A DNA stretch of 7,801 nt, taken from Benthicola sp964195715 (GTDB taxonomy: Bacteria > Gemmatimonadota > Gemmatimonadetes > Palauibacterales > Palauibacteraceae). The DNA lies in NCBI GenBank assembly GCA_964195715.1, contig CAXMRU010000258.1, positions 1 through 7,801 of the forward strand. The letters run 5' to 3'. Shown piece by piece: positions 4,515-7,801 of this stretch (its first letter is position 1; each line of letters starts with the position of its first letter). The notes under the pieces were generated by a model, which was not told the origin of the DNA, ran no database searches, and saw only the letters and a program-made list of their open reading frames with translations. The translations under genes were made by a program, and so were the position numbers.

Positions 4515-6476
4515 ATGCTCTTTCGCATCTTCGCGCTGGCGACGGCTGCCCTGATCGCCGTAAGCGCTCCGGTATCCGGACAGGAGGTGCAGCACCCCCT
4601 GGATCCGCTTACGTGGCAGGAACACTGGTCGGTGCTGGAGGTTCTGCGCACCGCTGGATACCTGGACGCCGACACACGCTTCTCGTTCGTCGGCCTGCAC
4701 GAACCGGAGAAGGCCGGCGTGTGGAACTGGCAGCCAGGGGATCCTGTTTCGCGCTCCGCGTTCGCCGTCGTGCGTCACGGACCGCGCACGTTCGAAGCCG
4801 TGGTCGACCTGACAGGGCGCCGCGTCACGTCGTGGACCGAGCGATCGGACATCGAGCCCCAGTGGCTCGAGGAGGAGTTCCTCGTGGGCGTGGCGAACGT
4901 GAAGGAGCACCCCGACTTCATCGCCGCGATGGAGAGAAGGGGAATCACGGACGTCGAGTTCATCGATTGTGTCGCGGTTCCACCTGGCTATTACGGCACA
5001 CCAGAGCAAAAAGATCGGCGCATCGGTTACGTAGAGTGCGTTGATCCGCGCGGCGTCCGGAACACCTGGGCCCGTGCGATCTCCGGGGTCACCGTGGTCG
5101 TCGACATGGTCGATGGGACGGTGATCCGGGTGGTGGACGAGGAAACTGTTCCCCTGTCCACCACGACAGCGGAGTACGATCCGGGCTCCCTCGGCCCGAC
5201 GCGCGAAGTGCCGGGCCCCGTGCACGTGAGCCAGCCGCTCGGGCCAGGCTTCCGCGTAACGGGACACCAGGTGGAATGGCAGAACTGGAGCTTCCACGTG
5301 CGGCCGGACACGCGCGTCGGCATGGTCATCTCGACGGTCACTTACGACGACGGTGGACGCGAGCGCCCGGTGCTTTACGAGGGCAGCCTGTCAGAGATCT
5401 TCGTGCCGTACATGGATCCCAGCTTCGGTTGGCACGCCCGTAACTTCATCGATGCAGGCGAGTTCAGTGCGGGAGGGCTGAGCAAGCCTCTGATGCCCGG
5501 GCGCGATTGCCCGGATCATGCGGTCTACATCGATTACGTCCTGGCCGGGGACGATGGTCGTCCGCAGGACCGCTCCAACATGATCTGCCTCTTCGAGCGC
5601 GTGGCGGGCGATGTGGCGTGGCGACACGTCGGCGAGCCGGATGCCAGTCGCCCGAAGCGGGATCTGGTGGTGCGAATGGCGGCCGTCCTCGGCAACTACG
5701 ACTACATCTTCGACTGGGTTTTCCAGCAGGACGGATCGATCAGGGTCGGAGTCGGAGCGACAGGCATCGCCGAAGCCAGGACGGTGACCGAGGTCGACGC
5801 CACGTCGCCGCAGGCGGGGGATCAGGCAGCGGACGCGTACGGTCGCTTCGTGGATCCGCACATCGTCGCCGTGAATCACGATCACTACTTCAACTACCGG
5901 CTCGACCTCGACGTGGACGGGACGCGGAACGACCTGGTGATCGATCGGCTCGAGTCCGTGGAGCTTCCACCGGATCACCCGCGGCGGAGCGTGTGGGTGG
6001 CGCGGGAGACAGTGGCCCGGACCGAGAGCGAAGCGCAGCTCACGATCGACTACGACCGGCCGGCGGTGTGGCGCGTGGCCAGCGAGTCGGCCACCAACCA
6101 CGTAGGCTACCGGACGAGCTACCAGCTCATGCCAGGCGCGAACGGGAACACGCTCCTGTCCGCCGACGATTATCCCCGGAGACGCGCGGGCTTCATCGAC
6201 CACCACCTGTGGGTGACGCCCTACTCGCCCGACGAGCGTTACGCCGCCGGGTACTACCCGACGCTCAGCGAGCCGGGCATGGGCCTGCCGCAGTGGACGG
6301 CGGCCGACCGACCGATCGACGATCGGGACATCGTGCTGTGGCACACCATAGGCCTGCACCACATGGTGCGGGCCGAGGACTGGCCGGTCATGCCCGTGCT
6401 GTGGCACTGGTTCGAGCTCCGACCCTTCGACTTCTTCGACGGCAACCCGGCCATGGATCTACCGGAGACACCGTGA
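4515..6476 (+). CDS. Secreted copper-containing primary-amine oxidase
   Basis: The enzyme oxidises primary amines to aldehydes with release of ammonia and hydrogen peroxide, using copper and a topaquinone made from its own tyrosine. The protein has 653 residues, typical of bacterial members. Residues 1-22 are a Sec signal peptide (MLFRIFALATAALIAVSAPV, then SG before QE), so it acts in the periplasm or outside. The catalytic base is Asp313 in WHARNFIDAGE. The topaquinone precursor is Tyr395 in GNYDYIFDW. Copper ligands are His455 and His457 (NHDHYF) and His616 (GLHHMVRAEDWPVMP). Cys332 (GRDCP) and Cys358 can form the conserved disulfide. The C-terminus FFDGNPAMDLP is typical. The overall pattern (LYEGSLSEIFVPYMDP, NYRLDLDVDG) resembles the E. 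coli TynA group, without its extra N-terminal domain. The ATG at 4515 is chosen for the signal peptide and GGAGG ten bases upstream. The physiological amine is unknown; no transporter or aldehyde dehydrogenase is adjacent. Confidence 0.95.
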   Translation: MLFRIFALATAALIAVSAPVSGQEVQHPLDPLTWQEHWSVLEVLRTAGYLDADTRFSFVGLHEPEKAGVWNWQPGDPVSRSAFAVVRHGPRTFEAVVDLTGRRVTSWTERSDIEPQWLEEEFLVGVANVKEHPDFIAAMERRGITDVEFIDCVAVPPGYYGTPEQKDRRIGYVECVDPRGVRNTWARAISGVTVVVDMVDGTVIRVVDEETVPLSTTTAEYDPGSLGPTREVPGPVHVSQPLGPGFRVTGHQVEWQNWSFHVRPDTRVGMVISTVTYDDGGRERPVLYEGSLSEIFVPYMDPSFGWHARNFIDAGEFSAGGLSKPLMPGRDCPDHAVYIDYVLAGDDGRPQDRSNMICLFERVAGDVAWRHVGEPDASRPKRDLVVRMAAVLGNYDYIFDWVFQQDGSIRVGVGATGIAEARTVTEVDATSPQAGDQAADAYGRFVDPHIVAVNHDHYFNYRLDLDVDGTRNDLVIDRLESVELPPDHPRRSVWVARETVARTESEAQLTIDYDRPAVWRVASESATNHVGYRTSYQLMPGANGNTLLSADDYPRRRAGFIDHHLWVTPYSPDERYAAGYYPTLSEPGMGLPQWTAADRPIDDRDIVLWHTIGLHHMVRAEDWPVMPVLWHWFELRPFDFFDGNPAMDLPETP

Positions 6477-6514
6477 AAGGCCGGTCCGCGGACGCTGGCG
6501 GGTGGTCGCATCAG

Positions 6515-6542
6515 TTGACAGGCGAGTGGCAAGCAGTATCTG
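6515..6542 (+). promoter_or_regulatory. Possible promoter of the HU-family gene
   Basis: A consensus TTGACA (6515-6520) is followed after 16 bases by TATCTG (6537-6542), a poor -10 box. It lies 67 bases upstream of the HU start and after the amine oxidase stop codon. The exact -35 makes it worth listing; the weak -10 keeps confidence low. Confidence 0.35.
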
Positions 6543-6608
6543 TGTGATTAGAGGCTGCTGGACGTGCGACGACATGGCAGACTCGGAGTCTCACCCGGAG
6601 GTGGACCC

Positions 6609-6950
6609 ATGACGAAGCAGGAATTCGCGGAGAAGCTGGCGGCCGAGGCCGGAATCTCCAAGGCGACAGCGTTGCAGGCCATTGACTGCATCTTCTCCAC
6701 GAAGGCGGGTGAGGGGATCATCGCCACCGAGCTTGATGCGGGTCGTCGCGTGACCATCACTGGTTTCGGCACCTTCGCAACCCGTTACTCAAGGGCCCGC
6801 CGGGGTCGCAATCCTCAGACGGGCGCACCCATCATGATTGCGGCGCGAAACAGTCCCTCGTTCCATGGTAGCAAGGGACTCAAGACCAGGGTCGCCGACA
6901 TGCCTCCGAAACCGGCACCGACACCGGTAACGGAGCGGTGGGAGTACTGA
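6609..6950 (+). CDS. HU/IHF-family DNA-binding protein with short proline-rich tail
   Basis: The protein has 113 residues; HU proteins are usually about 90. The helical dimerisation part (1-45: MTKQEFAEKLAAEAGISKAT, then ALQAIDCIF) leads into VTITGFGTFATRYSRARRGR (48-67). Next comes the DNA-binding arm, RNPQTG (67-72), with Pro69 as the residue that intercalates and bends DNA. The end of the fold is divergent: PSFHGSKGLKTRV replaces the usual 'P.Fk.GKaLK..V'. A proline-rich tail, ADMPPKPAPTPVTERWEY, follows. As a dimer it should bind and bend DNA without strong sequence preference. The start is set by GGAGG (6597-6601) seven bases upstream; the frame extends 15 codons further without such support. 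It appears to be its own transcription unit between two secreted-protein genes. Confidence 0.92.
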   Translation: MTKQEFAEKLAAEAGISKATALQAIDCIFSTKAGEGIIATELDAGRRVTITGFGTFATRYSRARRGRNPQTGAPIMIAARNSPSFHGSKGLKTRVADMPPKPAPTPVTERWEY

Positions 6951-6971
6951 ATACAGTCTGCAGTTGGAGAC

Positions 6972-6999
6972 AGGGGCGGTTCCTTGCGGGGTCGCCCCT
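6972..6999 (+). terminator. GC-rich hairpin after the HU-family gene
   Basis: Arms AGGGGCG (6972-6978) and CGCCCCT (6993-6999) enclose a 14-base loop, 21 bases after the HU stop codon. It is followed by a pyrimidine-rich but not T-rich stretch, so an intrinsic terminator is possible but not clear. Confidence 0.35.
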
Positions 7000-7115
7000 C
7001 TCCCTGGCTCGCACGGCCGGCGGATGGTGTCGCCAACCGACCGCTTCACGGCGAGCAGGAGGCAAAGATGTGCACTCGGGTCTCGCTTTCGCATGGCCGG
7101 AGCAAGGACATTCCC

Positions 7116-7556
7116 ATGAGGCGCATCGTACTTGCCGTCCTGGCTCTCGTCGTTGGCTTACCGCTTGGTGTCAAAGCCCAGGAGACGGCTCAGCCGGAGA
7201 AGTATACGGACGTGGCCTGGTATGAGGTGCATTACACGAAATTCAAGCAGGGAACGCACGAACAGGCCGAGAGGATCATCCGCGAACACTTCATTCCAGT
7301 CGATATAGCGGTTGGGCGCGACGTGATACCGTTTGACTACTCGTCGGGAGAATGGGATCACGTGATTTACTTTCCGATTGACGGCCCCGCCGAGTTAGAG
7401 TGGCGCAGAAGTCCCATGGATGTGAAGTGGTGGGCTGCGTTGGTTGAACAAGAGGGCGGAGTGGACGAAGCCGGCCAACTCGTGCAAAGCTTCGATCAAC
7501 TGATCGTCAGGCGCGAGATCCATCTGGCACGGCTATACCTATACGGCGAACGCTAA
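7116..7556 (+). CDS. Small secreted protein of unknown function
   Basis: The protein has 146 residues. The start is chosen because MRRIVLAVLALVVGLPLGVK followed by A-Q makes a clean signal peptide, cleaved after VKA at residue 21; AAGGA (7104-7108) precedes it by seven bases. A longer frame from 6984 only adds low-quality sequence. The mature part begins YTDVAWYEVHYTKFKQGTHE, then a helix AERIIREHFIP, strands VIPFDYSSGEWDHVIYFPID, a Trp-rich stretch EWRRSPMDVKWWAALVEQEG, and a terminal helix-strand VQSFDQLIVRREIHLARLYL. The order, a strand of 'Y.evhY.KfK.G', a helix, then 'W.hViyFp', resembles a dimeric alpha-beta barrel (NIPSNAP/ABM-like) subunit. That is an inference from pattern only. No catalytic motif is recognised, and the substrate and partner are unknown. 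Confidence 0.8.
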   Translation: MRRIVLAVLALVVGLPLGVKAQETAQPEKYTDVAWYEVHYTKFKQGTHEQAERIIREHFIPVDIAVGRDVIPFDYSSGEWDHVIYFPIDGPAELEWRRSPMDVKWWAALVEQEGGVDEAGQLVQSFDQLIVRREIHLARLYLYGER

Positions 7557-7613
7557 TACGACGATCGGACGGGCTGCAGCGCCTGCCCATCCAATCAAAC
7601 AGAGGCTACCACC

Positions 7614-7648
7614 AAACAAAGAGGCCACGCCAATTTCAGCGTGGCCTC
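7614..7648 (-). terminator. Intrinsic terminator of the right-edge minus-strand gene
   Basis: On the minus strand a perfect 10-bp stem (arms GAGGCCACGC and GCGTGGCCTC, 7621-7648) with an 8-base loop is followed by TTTGTTT (7614-7620). It begins 24 bases after the minus-strand stop codon. On the plus strand the hairpin is not followed by T's, so it should serve mainly the minus-strand gene, though it may also stop read-through from the small secreted-protein gene. Confidence 0.8.
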
Positions 7649-7671
7649 CCATACGCTTGCACGTCAAGAAG

Positions 7672-7800
7672 CTATTTCTTCTGGACGCGAAAATTGAGTG
7701 TCCCGCTGTACTCGGACAGCGCCACAACGATCGTCCAGGTGCCGGTCGATCCAGAGGAAGTATCCTCGTTCAGGCTCGGTGCGAGACCCTGGTCGTATAC
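7672..7800 (-). CDS. 3' end of a minus-strand gene (beta-rich C-terminus)
   Basis: Forty-two codons and the stop are visible; the frame is open to the window edge. The translation includes GLAPSLNEDTSSGSTGTWTI, VVALSEYSGTL and a final NFRVQKK. Alternating polar and hydrophobic residues with 'GTWTIVVALS..SGTLNFRV' suggest the last strands of a beta-sandwich domain, as at the end of many exported bacterial proteins. The clean intrinsic terminator just downstream supports a real gene end. Too little is visible to name a family. Confidence 0.6.
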   Translation of the reverse strand, partial: VYDQGLAPSLNEDTSSGSTGTWTIVVALSEYSGTLNFRVQKK

Positions 7801-7801
7801 G

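Noticed and set aside
4296..5297. Long minus-strand open frame opposite the amine oxidase
   Set aside because: It is rich in Arg and His with no recognisable motif, and lies antisense to a gene whose catalytic residues are all intact. This is the expected shadow in GC-rich DNA.
5391..6407. Second long minus-strand open frame opposite the amine oxidase
   Set aside because: It has a Val/His/Arg-rich translation without domains, antisense to the copper-binding half of the oxidase.
5507..6547. Long plus-strand frame inside the amine oxidase
   Set aside because: It is an Arg/Gly/Ala-rich frame-shifted reading of the real gene, with no start site support.
1..7801. CRISPR array, tRNA or rRNA genes
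   Set aside because: No regularly spaced repeats, cloverleaf arms or conserved rRNA segments were seen on either strand.

Overview
The window is GC-rich bacterial DNA, apart from one AT-rich promoter segment. It carries a lipobox lipoprotein, Sec signal peptides, an HU-type protein and a periplasmic-type copper amine oxidase, which points to a Gram-negative, probably aerobic heterotroph. The mix of DUF4440-like protein, PPG-rich lipoprotein and shrunken methyltransferase recalls Gemmatimonadota or Acidobacteriota, but no marker gene is present and this is a weak guess. There is no rRNA, tRNA, CRISPR array or intact insertion sequence.

Left part (1-2270): an accessory patch with several damaged genes. 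In order: the 3' end of a DUF4440/SnoaL-like gene (+); a dead, 5'-truncated AbiEi-family antitoxin gene (-) with one frameshift and one in-frame stop; a small PPG-rich lipoprotein (-); about 400 bp without a convincing gene; a 61-codon internally deleted relic of an isoprenylcysteine/phospholipid methyltransferase-family gene (+); and an intact VOC-family (glyoxalase/bleomycin resistance fold) gene (+).

Centre (2270-4310): a minus-strand, two-gene operon that looks like an intact type IV (AbiE-like) toxin-antitoxin module. The 353-aa antitoxin/regulator has a nuclease-fold-like N-terminus and a winged helix. It overlaps by ATGA the 274-aa AbiEii-type nucleotidyltransferase toxin. Upstream lies an AT-rich control region (about 35% G+C over 4201-4320) with a perfect 14-bp palindrome and a degenerate second copy centred 99 bp away. 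These are good candidates for the antitoxin's operators. A strong hairpin sits at the convergent junction with the VOC gene and contains the toxin stop codon.

Right part (4515-7801): metabolic and housekeeping-type genes. These are a secreted copper amine oxidase (+) with all cofactor and copper-binding residues visible; an HU/IHF-family DNA-binding protein (+) with a short proline-rich tail; a small secreted protein of unknown function (+); a minus-strand intrinsic terminator; and the 3' end of a minus-strand gene leaving the window. Apart from the toxin-antitoxin pair, the genes do not form one pathway. The closest thing to a system is the intact AbiE-like locus with its paired operators, about 2.2 kb from the wreck of a second AbiEi gene.
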